This document shows, one piece after another, positions 9,561 through 17,390 of a DNA stretch of 64,000 bases. This stretch comes from Bog-473 sp963704355. GTDB lineage: Bacteria > Actinomycetota > Acidimicrobiia > Acidimicrobiales > RAAP-2. Each line of letters opens with the position of its first letter. The first letter of the stretch is position 1. A program made the position numbers and the translations under genes. The stretch spans positions 372,001-436,000 of the forward strand of contig OY969891.1 of the NCBI GenBank assembly GCA_963704355.1, read 5' to 3'. The notes beneath the pieces are model-generated. The model was not told where the DNA came from. It worked only from the letters and a program-made list of their open reading frames with translations, and made no database searches.

Positions 9561-10364
9561 ATGGAGGCGGCCTTCTTCGACCTTGACAAGACGGTCATCG
9601 ACCGCGCCTCCATCGCTGCGTTCGGCCGGCCGTTCCTCAAGGGCGGGCTCATCAACCGCCGCCTCGTCGCCCGCGCCGCCATCTCGCAGCTGATCTACCT
9701 CTACTTCGGCGCGGACGAGGAGCGCCTGGCGCGCGTGCGCGAATCGATGCTGGCGGTGACCAAGGGGTGGGACCGGGCCCAGGTCCGCCAGATCGTGCGC
9801 GAGACCATGCTGCAGACGATCGAGCCGATCATGTACGCCGAGGCGCTCGAGCTCATGGAGTTGCACCGCGCCGCCGGGCACCGCGTCTACCTCGTCTCGG
9901 CCTCGCCCGAGGAGATTGTCCTGCCGCTGGCCGACATGCTGGGCGTGGACGGGGCCATCTGTTCGCGGGGGGAAGTCGACGAACAGGGCCGCTACACCGG
10001 GCGCATGGCCTTCTACGCCTACGGCGACTCCAAAGCCACCGCCATGCGCGAGCTGGCGGCGCGCGCCGGCATCGACCTCGAAGCGAGCAGCGCGTACTCC
10101 GATTCCGCCACCGACCTCCCCATGCTCGAGGCGGTCGGCCGCCCCGTGGCGGTCAACCCCGACCGGCCGCTCGCCAAGATCGCGCGCGACCGCGGCTGGG
10201 AGGTGCGGAACTTCACCAAGCCCATCCGCCTGCGCGACCGCGTCGGGCGCACCACGCCGGTGGTGACGACGAGCCTCGCGGTGGCGGGCGCCGCGCTCAT
10301 CTTGTGGCGTCGCGGCCTGCGCAGCCGCAACGCGCACGGTCCGTCCGGACGGCGCGCCGCCTAG
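9561..10364 (+). CDS. HAD-superfamily phosphatase, subfamily IB (SerB-like) with C-terminal membrane anchor
   Basis: 267 residues. All HAD motifs are visible: FDLDKTV (motif I, nucleophile Asp plus acid/base Asp), VSASPEE (motif II), the Lys in GDSKATAM and SDSATDLPML (motif III). Subfamily IB includes phosphoserine phosphatase and the actinobacterial HAD proteins fused or linked to acyltransferases; the substrate cannot be told from sequence. A hydrophobic segment near residues 235-255, followed by a basic tail, suggests a C-terminal membrane anchor. A lone gene with its own promoter. Confidence 0.88.
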   Translation: MEAAFFDLDKTVIDRASIAAFGRPFLKGGLINRRLVARAAISQLIYLYFGADEERLARVRESMLAVTKGWDRAQVRQIVRETMLQTIEPIMYAEALELMELHRAAGHRVYLVSASPEEIVLPLADMLGVDGAICSRGEVDEQGRYTGRMAFYAYGDSKATAMRELAARAGIDLEASSAYSDSATDLPMLEAVGRPVAVNPDRPLAKIARDRGWEVRNFTKPIRLRDRVGRTTPVVTTSLAVAGAALILWRRGLRSRNAHGPSGRRAA

Positions 10365-10385
10365 AGCGGCGCGCGACTCGGCGGC

Positions 10386-10460
10386 TTACGCCTCGCGCAG
10401 GCGACGGGCGGCGACGACGCCGAGGGCGACCAACAGGGCGAGGACGATGAGCTTCTTCAT
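10386..10460 (-). CDS. 24-residue single-span membrane peptide
   Basis: A tiny open frame starting at ATG 10460: Met-Lys-Lys, then a hydrophobic stretch (LIVLALLVALGVVAA), then a basic end (RRLREA) and TAA. It resembles in form the short DLW-39-like peptides of actinobacteria but lacks the DLW motif. The coding call rests on composition and start context only. Confidence 0.4.
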   Translation of the reverse strand: MKKLIVLALLVALGVVAARRLREA

Positions 10461-10544
10461 GGCGGCGATCCTAACGGGGGTCTAGGCGGGCGCTCGACGG
10501 CGCCAACCGACGCCGTGCCCAACAGCGGTTCAGAGATTCCGAGC

Positions 10545-11507
10545 TCAGACGGTGAGCAGGTCTCGGGCGCCGGTGTCCGACGAAGGGTGGCGCAGCTTGG
10601 ACATGGCCCGCGCCTCGATCTGCCGGATGCGCTCACGGGTCAGGTTGAAGTGCTCGCCGACCTCTTCGAGGGTGCGCGGCTCGCCCCGGTCGAGGCCGAA
10701 GCGCAGCCGCAGGATCTCGCGCTCGCGCTCGTCGAGCGGCGAGAGCAGGCGACCGATCTCGTCGGGCAGCAGCGACACCGCCGCCACCTCGAAGGGTGAC
10801 TCGGCCGAGCGGTCCTCGACGACGTCGCCCAGCTCGGCGTCGCCGTCCTCGCGCAGCGGCTCGGAGAGCGACAGCGGCTCGGCCCGGAAGCGCAGCGCCT
10901 CGACGAGCTTGTCCTCGGGCATCTCGACCTCGATGCCCAACTCGGCCAGCGTGGCCGGGCGCCCGAGCTTGAGCTCCAGGCGCGCCTGGGCCTTCTGGAC
11001 GCGGGCGAGGGTGTCGCCGGCGTGCACCGGCAGTCGGATGGTGCGCCCGGTGTTGGCGATGCCACGCGTGATGGCCTGGCGGATCCACCAGGTGGCGTAG
11101 GTCGAGAACTTGAAGCCCTTGCGCCAGTCGAACTTCTCGACGGCGTGCATGAGGCCGAGGTTGCCCTCCTGGATGAGGTCGAGCAGCGGCAGCCCCGAGG
11201 CTTGATACTTCTTGGCGATCGACACCACGAGGCGCAGGTTCGACTGCACGAAGGTCTGCTGGGCCTGCTCCCCCTCCATCACAGAGCGGCGCAACTCACG
11301 CTTCTTGGCAGTGGTCAGGCCCTTCGGCGCCTTGGCGACGTCGGCCTCGGCGGCACGGCCGGCCTCGATGGCCTGGGCCAGTCGGACCTCGTCGTCCTTG
11401 GTCAGCAGCGGGTACTGACCGATATCTGTCAGGTAGAGCCTTACGAGGTCTTCGTCGTCACGCTCAATTCGTTCTTTGGCCAAGATCTTCGCCGAACCTT
11501 CCCTCAA
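10545..11507 (-). CDS. RNA polymerase sigma factor, sigma-70 family (group 1/2, lacks region 1.1)
   Basis: 320 residues with region 1.2 at the N-terminus (DLVRLYLTDIGQYPLLT), a complete region 2 (LDLIQEGNLGLMHAVEKFD; FSTYATWWIRQAI), region 3 and region 4 with its helix-turn-helix (TLEEVGEHFNLTRERIRQIE). It is a primary-like sigma factor close to actinobacterial SigB/HrdB types; the absence of region 1.1 favours group 2. The start is TTG 11507, with GAGG seven nt upstream. A few residues of the N-terminus could be trimmed if another TTG is used. Confidence 0.93.
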   Translation of the reverse strand: MREGSAKILAKERIERDDEDLVRLYLTDIGQYPLLTKDDEVRLAQAIEAGRAAEADVAKAPKGLTTAKKRELRRSVMEGEQAQQTFVQSNLRLVVSIAKKYQASGLPLLDLIQEGNLGLMHAVEKFDWRKGFKFSTYATWWIRQAITRGIANTGRTIRLPVHAGDTLARVQKAQARLELKLGRPATLAELGIEVEMPEDKLVEALRFRAEPLSLSEPLREDGDAELGDVVEDRSAESPFEVAAVSLLPDEIGRLLSPLDEREREILRLRFGLDRGEPRTLEEVGEHFNLTRERIRQIEARAMSKLRHPSSDTGARDLLTV

Positions 11508-11604
11508 TCGGACCTCGGCAGGGGAACCTAACCGGGCGCTCGTACAACGCAGTCGCCGCCCGTTCCTGGCGCACGTGGGCTGCGCACACAGTGTAAGGGC
11601 ACTG

Positions 11605-12213
11605 TCAAGATGGCCGAACAGCAGGGAAAACGCGCGATCCGGTAAACGCCCGTTTGAGGCACTCCTCCAGGTGACGGGAGGGTTTCCGCCCCTCGGCCAG
11701 GCGCCCCAGGAGGGACCGGCCGCTCCGGGCCTCCGCGGCCGCAGCGCGGCGGGCTTCCACCAGGACCTCCAGGACCGGAGCCTCCCTCACCACGCTGGCA
11801 CGCCCCTGGTGCGAGGCGTACACCCCGCCCACCCAAGGGAGAAACGTCTCGACGAGGACGCCGAAGGCGTCCGTCGGGTCAGACGCGGCCAGTTCCTCGA
11901 TGGCCGCCGCCAGCGGTCCCACGGGCGCGGTCACCAGTGCGGCCGGATCCACGCCGGCCCGCACCGGGAGGTGATCGGCCCAGCGTCCGGCCAGCGCCCC
12001 GTGCCGCCGCGAGGCGGCCGCGCACCAGACCCGGCGTTCAGCCTCGGGGCCTAGGGGGGGCCCGCCGCCCTCCGGCCCGGACGCCCAGGCCCCGGTCAAC
12101 TCGAAGATACGGTGTTCGAGCCAGCAATAGACGCCGACCAGCTCGGCCAGCTCGTCGATGCTCCGCCACGTCGCCACGGCGGACGGCGAGATGTGGTCCG
12201 CAGCCTCAGGCAC
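11605..12213 (-). CDS. conserved hypothetical helical protein downstream of nadE
   Basis: 202 residues, almost all predicted helix, with acidic and His residues spaced as in ferritin-like folds (CWLEHRIFELTG, RHGALAGRWADHLP), so a ferritin-like or MiaE-like bundle is possible but unproven. It starts with GTG 12213, which overlaps the 3' end of nadE by 8 nt and has GGAG seven nt upstream, so it is probably co-translated with nadE. No recognisable catalytic motif. Confidence 0.65.
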   Translation of the reverse strand: MPEAADHISPSAVATWRSIDELAELVGVYCWLEHRIFELTGAWASGPEGGGPPLGPEAERRVWCAAASRRHGALAGRWADHLPVRAGVDPAALVTAPVGPLAAAIEELAASDPTDAFGVLVETFLPWVGGVYASHQGRASVVREAPVLEVLVEARRAAAAEARSGRSLLGRLAEGRKPSRHLEECLKRAFTGSRVFPAVRPS

Positions 12214-13945
12214 CCCCGGACTCCTCGATGGCCGAGGAGCGGTAATGGTTGGTGATCGGCATGCGCCGGTCCTTGCCGAAGGCCTTGGTCGTGATGCGCA
12301 CACCGGGCGGCATCTGGCGCCGCTTGTACTCGGACCCGTCGACCAGCCGCACCACCTGGTCCACCACCGCCGGGTCGAAGCCCTCGGCTACGAGGTCCGC
12401 CGCCGTGAGGTCGCGCTCGACGTAGCCCTGGAGCACCGGGTCCAGCTCCTCGTACGGCGGGAGCGACTGGTCGTCGCGCTGGTCGGGCCGCAGCTCGGCC
12501 GAGGGCGGCTTGTCGAGGACGCTGTCGGGGATCGGTCCGGGCAGCCCCTCGAGGACCGCCTGCGTGTTGCGGTACCGGCACAGCTCGTAGACCAACGTCT
12601 TCGGCACGTCCTTGATCACCGCGAAACCGCCCGCCGAGTCGCCGTAGAGGGTGGAGTAGCCGGTGGCCATCTCGGACTTGTTCCCCGTCGTCAGGACGAT
12701 CCAGCCCCGCTCGTTGGATACCGACATCAAGAGGACGCCGCGCAGGCGTGACTGCAGGTTCTCGTCGGTCAGCCCCGAAGGCTCTCGCCCGAGCACGGGG
12801 GACAGCATGGAGGCGAAGGCAACGTGCGCCTCCTCGATCGGGACCACCTTGAGGTCGATGCCCAAGCGCTCCGCCAGCTCCTCGGCATCGCTACGCGATC
12901 CCTCGCTCGAGTAGCGCGACGGCATGGAGATGCCATGGACGCGGTCGGCGCCCAGGGCGTCGACCGCGACCGTCGCCACCAACGACGAGTCGATCCCGCC
13001 CGAGAGGCCGATGATGGCCTCGGAAAAGCCGTTCTTGGCCAGGTAGTCCCGGGTACCGAGGACGAGTGCGCTGTAGACCTCGGCGTGATCGCTCAGCGGC
13101 GGCCGCGGCGACGCCAGGGGCAGAGCCGGCCGGTCCCCGCGCCGCGGGTCGGTCACCACGATCCTCGGCACCAACTCGGTCACGGCGTGGGGCTGGTGCA
13201 GGCCGATCGGGAGGTCGACGACGACCAGGTCGGTCGAGAACGGTTCGCCCTCGGCGACGAGGGTGCCGTCGGCCGCTATGACGAGCGAGTCACCATCGAA
13301 GACCAGCTCGTCCTGCCCCCCGACCTGGTTCACGTACGCGATGGGACATCGGGCTTCGGCCACCCGGCGGCGCAACACGGCGAGGCGCTCGTTCCGCCGC
13401 CCGCGGTTATAGGGGGACGAATTGAGGTTCACCACGACGTCCGCGCCGGCGCGGCCCTCGTGGCCCACCGGCCCGTCGTCGAACCACACGTCCTCGCAGA
13501 TCGACACGCCGACCCACGCACCCGCGATGCCGTAGAGCGACGGGGTTTCGGTGCTCGGGACGAACCACCGCTGCTCGTCGAACACCCCGTAGTTGGGGAG
13601 GAAGCGCTTGCGGTAGACGCCGACCACCCGGCCGCCGGCACACACCGCCGCCGCATTGGCCAGGCCGAAGCCGCCAGGCGCGGCGCCGACGAAACCGACC
13701 ACGACGGCGCACTGGCCGGTTGCGGCCGCCACCTTCTCGAGCGCGGTCACGTTGTCGGCGACGAAGCCCGGCTTGAGCAGGAGGTCCTCGGGCGGGTAGC
13801 CCGGGATGGCCAGCTCGGGCACCACGCAGACGTCGGCGGCCGCCGACTCCGCGGCGGCCAATGCGGTGAGGATCCGTTCGACGTTGCCGGACAGATCCCC
13901 GACCACTGTGTTGAGCTGCGCGCCAGCCAGGCGGAGGTGCGGCAC
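12206..13945 (-). CDS. nadE: glutamine-dependent NAD+ synthetase
   Basis: 579 residues, last step of NAD+ synthesis. The N-terminal half is a nitrilase-type glutaminase with Glu in VVPELAIPGYPPEDLLL, Lys in YRKRFLPNYGVFDE and nucleophile Cys-150 in SICEDVW. The C-terminal half is the N-type ATP pyrophosphatase synthetase with SGGIDSSL at about residue 315 and the conserved STLYGDSAGGFA loop. GTG 13945 was chosen because homologues begin just before LRLAGAQLN; the upstream frame would overlap the hydrolase gene. It lies 10 bp after the alpha/beta hydrolase gene, so they may be one operon. Confidence 0.95.
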   Translation of the reverse strand: MPHLRLAGAQLNTVVGDLSGNVERILTALAAAESAAADVCVVPELAIPGYPPEDLLLKPGFVADNVTALEKVAAATGQCAVVVGFVGAAPGGFGLANAAAVCAGGRVVGVYRKRFLPNYGVFDEQRWFVPSTETPSLYGIAGAWVGVSICEDVWFDDGPVGHEGRAGADVVVNLNSSPYNRGRRNERLAVLRRRVAEARCPIAYVNQVGGQDELVFDGDSLVIAADGTLVAEGEPFSTDLVVVDLPIGLHQPHAVTELVPRIVVTDPRRGDRPALPLASPRPPLSDHAEVYSALVLGTRDYLAKNGFSEAIIGLSGGIDSSLVATVAVDALGADRVHGISMPSRYSSEGSRSDAEELAERLGIDLKVVPIEEAHVAFASMLSPVLGREPSGLTDENLQSRLRGVLLMSVSNERGWIVLTTGNKSEMATGYSTLYGDSAGGFAVIKDVPKTLVYELCRYRNTQAVLEGLPGPIPDSVLDKPPSAELRPDQRDDQSLPPYEELDPVLQGYVERDLTAADLVAEGFDPAVVDQVVRLVDGSEYKRRQMPPGVRITTKAFGKDRRMPITNHYRSSAIEESGGA

Positions 13946-13955
13946 AATCCCAATC

Positions 13956-14837
13956 CTACCGGGGCGTTTTTCGGTCCCCGTGGGCCAATCGATGCGATAC
14001 CGAGCTGTCGACGAAGCCCGCCACGAGTGCGGCGACCGTCTCGGGGTCTTCGAGCCCAGGCATGTGCGCGGCGCCGTGCAGCACGTCATGTCGTGCGCCG
14101 GGGAGGCGCGTCGCCAGCTCGCGGGCACGAGCCTGGACGTGCCCCATGTCGAGATCGCCGATGACCACGAGACACGGGCAGCCGACCTCACCCAGCCGGC
14201 TCCAGGCGTCCAGCGGCTGGGACTCGTGACCCGGGCTCTCGGCCGACAACGCGATTCGGTTCATGTCGCGAGCGAGCTGGCGCGCCGGGTCACCGACACG
14301 ACCTTCGGGCGCCCCCAGGCCGTCGAGCCACAGCCTCAGCTCCCCCGCGTTCAACGCCTCGAGATCGCCCGCCGACTCGGCCGCCTCCAGCGTCTTCCAG
14401 AAGGCAGCCTCCTCCGGTTCTACGTCGGACTCTGTGACGGGGGGTACGCCCGAGACGCCCGGCGCAACGAGGACCAGCGCTGCCACCCGGTCGGGGTGCA
14501 GGAGCGCAAAGTCCAGCGCGATCTGCCCGCCGCGTGAACCGCCGACCAGGACAGCCCGCTCGAAACCGACCGCGTCCAACACGGCCAAGAGGTCCGTCGA
14601 CTGGTCGTGTGGCTCCGGCTCGTAGTGCGTGCTCCCGAAGCCGCGCCGGTCGTACGCCACGACGTCCATCCGGGGCGCCAGCCGGTGCATCACGCCGAGC
14701 CAGCCGCGGTGATCGGCGATCCCTTCGTGCAAGAAGACCAGGGTGGGATCACCGCCGTCGCCAAGTCGCACGCCGGCCAGCTCGGCCCGGCCCGACCGAA
14801 TTCTGAGGTCTTGAGGCTCGGAGCGCTCGTCATCCAC
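13956..14837 (-). CDS. alpha/beta-fold hydrolase
   Basis: 293 residues. A classical fold with HEG oxyanion loop, nucleophile Ser in GGSRGGQ, acid Asp in VIGDLDMGH and His in HGAAHMPGLEDP. Substrate unknown. The start is GTG 14837, placed 6 nt after a TAGATT box, suggesting leaderless translation. The gene diverges from glnA and is followed by nadE. Confidence 0.85.
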   Translation of the reverse strand: MDDERSEPQDLRIRSGRAELAGVRLGDGGDPTLVFLHEGIADHRGWLGVMHRLAPRMDVVAYDRRGFGSTHYEPEPHDQSTDLLAVLDAVGFERAVLVGGSRGGQIALDFALLHPDRVAALVLVAPGVSGVPPVTESDVEPEEAAFWKTLEAAESAGDLEALNAGELRLWLDGLGAPEGRVGDPARQLARDMNRIALSAESPGHESQPLDAWSRLGEVGCPCLVVIGDLDMGHVQARARELATRLPGARHDVLHGAAHMPGLEDPETVAALVAGFVDSSVSHRLAHGDRKTPR

Positions 14838-14843
14838 GGCCTC

Positions 14844-14849
14844 AATCTA
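14844..14849 (-). promoter_or_regulatory. candidate -10 box, leaderless hydrolase/nadE transcript
   Basis: TAGATT on the minus strand, then 6 nt and GTG 14837. The same TANNNT-6/7-start spacing recurs at many genes in this window. Confidence 0.5.
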
Positions 14850-14918
14850 CCGACGGGCTATTCCCGGCCTCCCACGGTCAATTTCCGGGCGCGATCCAGC
14901 ACCTGCGAAGCTGGTGCC

Positions 14919-16253
14919 GTGCAAAGCCAGCGGGACTATGTGCTCCGGACGGTCGAAGAGCGCGGTATTCGCTTCGTCCAGTTGTGGTTCACCGACGTGC
15001 TCGGGACCCCCAAGGGGTTCAACATCACCCCGGCGGAACTGGAAAACGCGATCGATGAGGGGATGACGTTCGACGGCTCGGCGATCGACGGGTTCAGCCG
15101 GGTGCAGGAGGCCGACGTGCTGGCCCGACCCGACCCGACCACCTTTCAGCTCCTGCCCTGGCACCACGACGACGCCCAGGTCGCTCGCGTCTTCTGCGAC
15201 ATCGCCAATCTGAACGGCACGCCGTTCGAGGGTGACCCGCGTCATGCGCTGCGGCGCACGCTCGAGCGCGCCCGAGCAGCCGGCTACACGTTCTTCGCGT
15301 CGCCGGAAGTGGAGTACTTCTACTTCGCCGACGACGACTCCGAGAGCGGGCCGAAGCCCCTCGACTCCGGGTCCTACTTCGACCTGACCGTGGCCGGCCT
15401 CACGAGCGACCTGCGCCGCGACTCCGTGCTCGTCCTCGAGGAGATGGGGATCCCCGTCGAGCACACCCAGCACGAGGACGCGCGGAGCCAGCACGAGATC
15501 GACCTGCGCTACACCGACGCCCTCACCATGGCCGACACGGTCATGACGACGCGGATGGTGATCAAGGAGATGGCGCGCCAGGAGGGGGTCTTCGCCTCCT
15601 TCATGCCGAAGCCCATGGCGGGGGTGCAGGGCTCGGGCATGCACACCCACCTCTCTTTGTGGGAGGGCGAGCGCAACGCCTTCGTCGACGAGGGCGATCG
15701 CTACGGGCTCTCCGAAGTGGCGCGCCGCTTCATCGCCGGCCTGTTGCATCACGCGCGGGAGATCACCGCGGTCACCAACCAATGGGTCAATTCCTACAAG
15801 CGCCTCATCGGCGGCTACGAGGCTCCCGTCCACGTCAGCTGGGCCCGGAACAACCGCTCCGCGCTCGTGCGGGTGCCCGTGGTCAAGATGGGCAAGACGG
15901 AGTCGACCCGGATCGAGTACCGCGCGCCGGACAGCGCCTGCAACCCGTACCTCACGTTCGCGGTGATCCTGGCTGCCGGGCTCCGCGGCATCGCCGAGAG
16001 CTATCCGCTGCCGCCCGAGGCGGACGAGAACCTGTTCACCCTCACCGCCAAGGAACTGGCCAAGAAGGGGATCGAGCCGCTGCCCTCCAGCCTGCACGAC
16101 GCGGTCAACGAGATGGAGGGCTCCGAGCTCCTGGCGGAGACGCTGGGTGACCACGTCTTCGAATGGTTCATCCGCAACAAGCGTGAGGAGTGGGGTGCCT
16201 ACCAGGCGCAGGTGACCCAGTTCGAGCTGGACCGCTACCTGCCGCTGCTCTGA
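14919..16253 (+). CDS. glnA: glutamine synthetase, type I alpha-like
   Basis: 444 residues; ATP-dependent amidation of glutamate. Conserved parts: FDGSAIDGFSRVQEAD (beta-grasp end), PEVEYF and GSGMHTHLSLW (metal/substrate), NRSALVRVP and RIEYRAPDSACNPYL. The adenylylation-site region of GSI-beta enzymes is not recognisable (here ESYPLPPEADENLF), and the length fits the shorter, non-adenylylated alpha group. Start GTG 14919 gives the usual N-terminus QRDYVLRTVEE. The GlnR-like gene follows after 4 nt. Confidence 0.93.
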   Translation: MQSQRDYVLRTVEERGIRFVQLWFTDVLGTPKGFNITPAELENAIDEGMTFDGSAIDGFSRVQEADVLARPDPTTFQLLPWHHDDAQVARVFCDIANLNGTPFEGDPRHALRRTLERARAAGYTFFASPEVEYFYFADDDSESGPKPLDSGSYFDLTVAGLTSDLRRDSVLVLEEMGIPVEHTQHEDARSQHEIDLRYTDALTMADTVMTTRMVIKEMARQEGVFASFMPKPMAGVQGSGMHTHLSLWEGERNAFVDEGDRYGLSEVARRFIAGLLHHAREITAVTNQWVNSYKRLIGGYEAPVHVSWARNNRSALVRVPVVKMGKTESTRIEYRAPDSACNPYLTFAVILAAGLRGIAESYPLPPEADENLFTLTAKELAKKGIEPLPSSLHDAVNEMEGSELLAETLGDHVFEWFIRNKREEWGAYQAQVTQFELDRYLPLL

Positions 16254-16257
16254 GCCG

Positions 16258-17040
16258 ATGGACCCGCTCCTCTGCTTCCCCGCCGACTTGCCCGCCGAGG
16301 TGACCCTCGCGCTGCAGAGCGCCGGGCTGGGTCAGCACGGCGTGGCGGGCCCCGACGACGTGTCCGCGGCCGGTCCCGACGGGCGCATCGTGGGTTACTC
16401 CGGCGCCCTCGTGATCACCGGCGGCGACATGACCGCGGCCGTCGCGTTCTGTCGCCACCTGCGCCGGCGCGAGGTGCCGATGACGCCGCTGCTCCTGGCG
16501 ATCGGGGCCGAGCAGGTCGGCGAGCTCCTGCTGCGCGACGACCTCTACGACGATTTCTGCGTGTTGCCGGCGCGTCCTGAAGAGCTCGTGGCGCGGTTGC
16601 AGCACCTCTTCTGGCGCACCGGCCAGAGCATGCGGCCCGACATCATCGAGTACGGGCCCCTGATGCTCAACCTCGAGACCTACCAGGCCGCCGTGTCGGG
16701 CCGCGTCTTGGACCTCACCTACATGGAGTACGAGCTGCTGCGCTTCCTGGCCGGGCACCCGGCCAAGGTGTTCACCCGCGAGACGTTGCTCAGCCGGGTC
16801 TGGGGCTACGAGTACTACGGCGGCGCCCGGACGGTCGACGTCCACATCCGACGACTGCGGGCCAAGCTCGGTGAGGAGCACGCTCATCTGATCCAGACCG
16901 TCCGTTCTGTCGGCTACCGCTTCGGACAAGTGGCGTGGCACCCCGGCGTGGGACAGCGAAACGGCACCACCGCGGGACAGGCGTCCGGCGCGCCGGACAC
17001 GCCGGTGTCGGCCCCCAGCCCTCAGGCGACCGGAGCGTAG
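16258..17040 (+). CDS. glnR: GlnR-like orphan OmpR-family regulator with atypical receiver
   Basis: 260 residues. The C-terminal winged helix (GRVLDLTYMEYELL ... RTVDVHIRRLRAKLG ... VRSVGYRF) is very close to actinobacterial GlnR, the nitrogen-control activator. The N-terminal domain is receiver-like, but the usual phospho-acceptor Asp position reads SGALVITGG, with no Asp, as expected for phosphorylation-independent GlnR. The location 4 nt after glnA strengthens the call: regulator and main target share an operon. The 3' end overlaps the convergent ridA gene by 19 bp. Confidence 0.82.
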   Translation: MDPLLCFPADLPAEVTLALQSAGLGQHGVAGPDDVSAAGPDGRIVGYSGALVITGGDMTAAVAFCRHLRRREVPMTPLLLAIGAEQVGELLLRDDLYDDFCVLPARPEELVARLQHLFWRTGQSMRPDIIEYGPLMLNLETYQAAVSGRVLDLTYMEYELLRFLAGHPAKVFTRETLLSRVWGYEYYGGARTVDVHIRRLRAKLGEEHAHLIQTVRSVGYRFGQVAWHPGVGQRNGTTAGQASGAPDTPVSAPSPQATGA

Positions 17041-17390
17041 GCCCAGGCCTCCACCTCGACACGAGCCCCGATCGGCAGTGCGGCCACTGCGACGGCAGAA
17101 CGCGTCGGCCGGTTGTCGGTGAAGAACTCGACCCACACCTCGTTCACCGCGGTGTAGTCGCCCATGTCCACGAGAAAGAGCGTCGTTTTGCACACGTCGG
17201 CGACGGTCGCTCCTTCGGTGGCGAGAAGGTCGGCCATGTTCTGCAACGCCTGCCGGAGCTGGGGGACCGTCCCGCCCGGTACCAGGGCGGCCTTGCCGCC
17301 GTCGTCGGTGGCCAACCCGACCTGGCCGGACGTCACGACCCAGTCGCCCACGCGGCGGACCGGGGAATACGGTCCAACGACTGGGCTCAC
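17022..17390 (-). CDS. RidA/YjgF-family imine deaminase
   Basis: 122 residues. RidA proteins hydrolyse reactive 2-aminoacrylate-type imines. Family landmarks: GPYSPVRRVGDWVVTSGQVG at the N-terminus, VCKTTLFLVDMGDY in the middle, and the end FFTDNRPTRSAVAVAALPIGA containing the conserved Arg. GTG 17390 overlaps the stop of the upstream molybdenum-hydroxylase-like gene (GTGA, 17387-17390), so they are coupled. Confidence 0.9.
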   Translation of the reverse strand: MSPVVGPYSPVRRVGDWVVTSGQVGLATDDGGKAALVPGGTVPQLRQALQNMADLLATEGATVADVCKTTLFLVDMGDYTAVNEVWVEFFTDNRPTRSAVAVAALPIGARVEVEAWAYAPVA

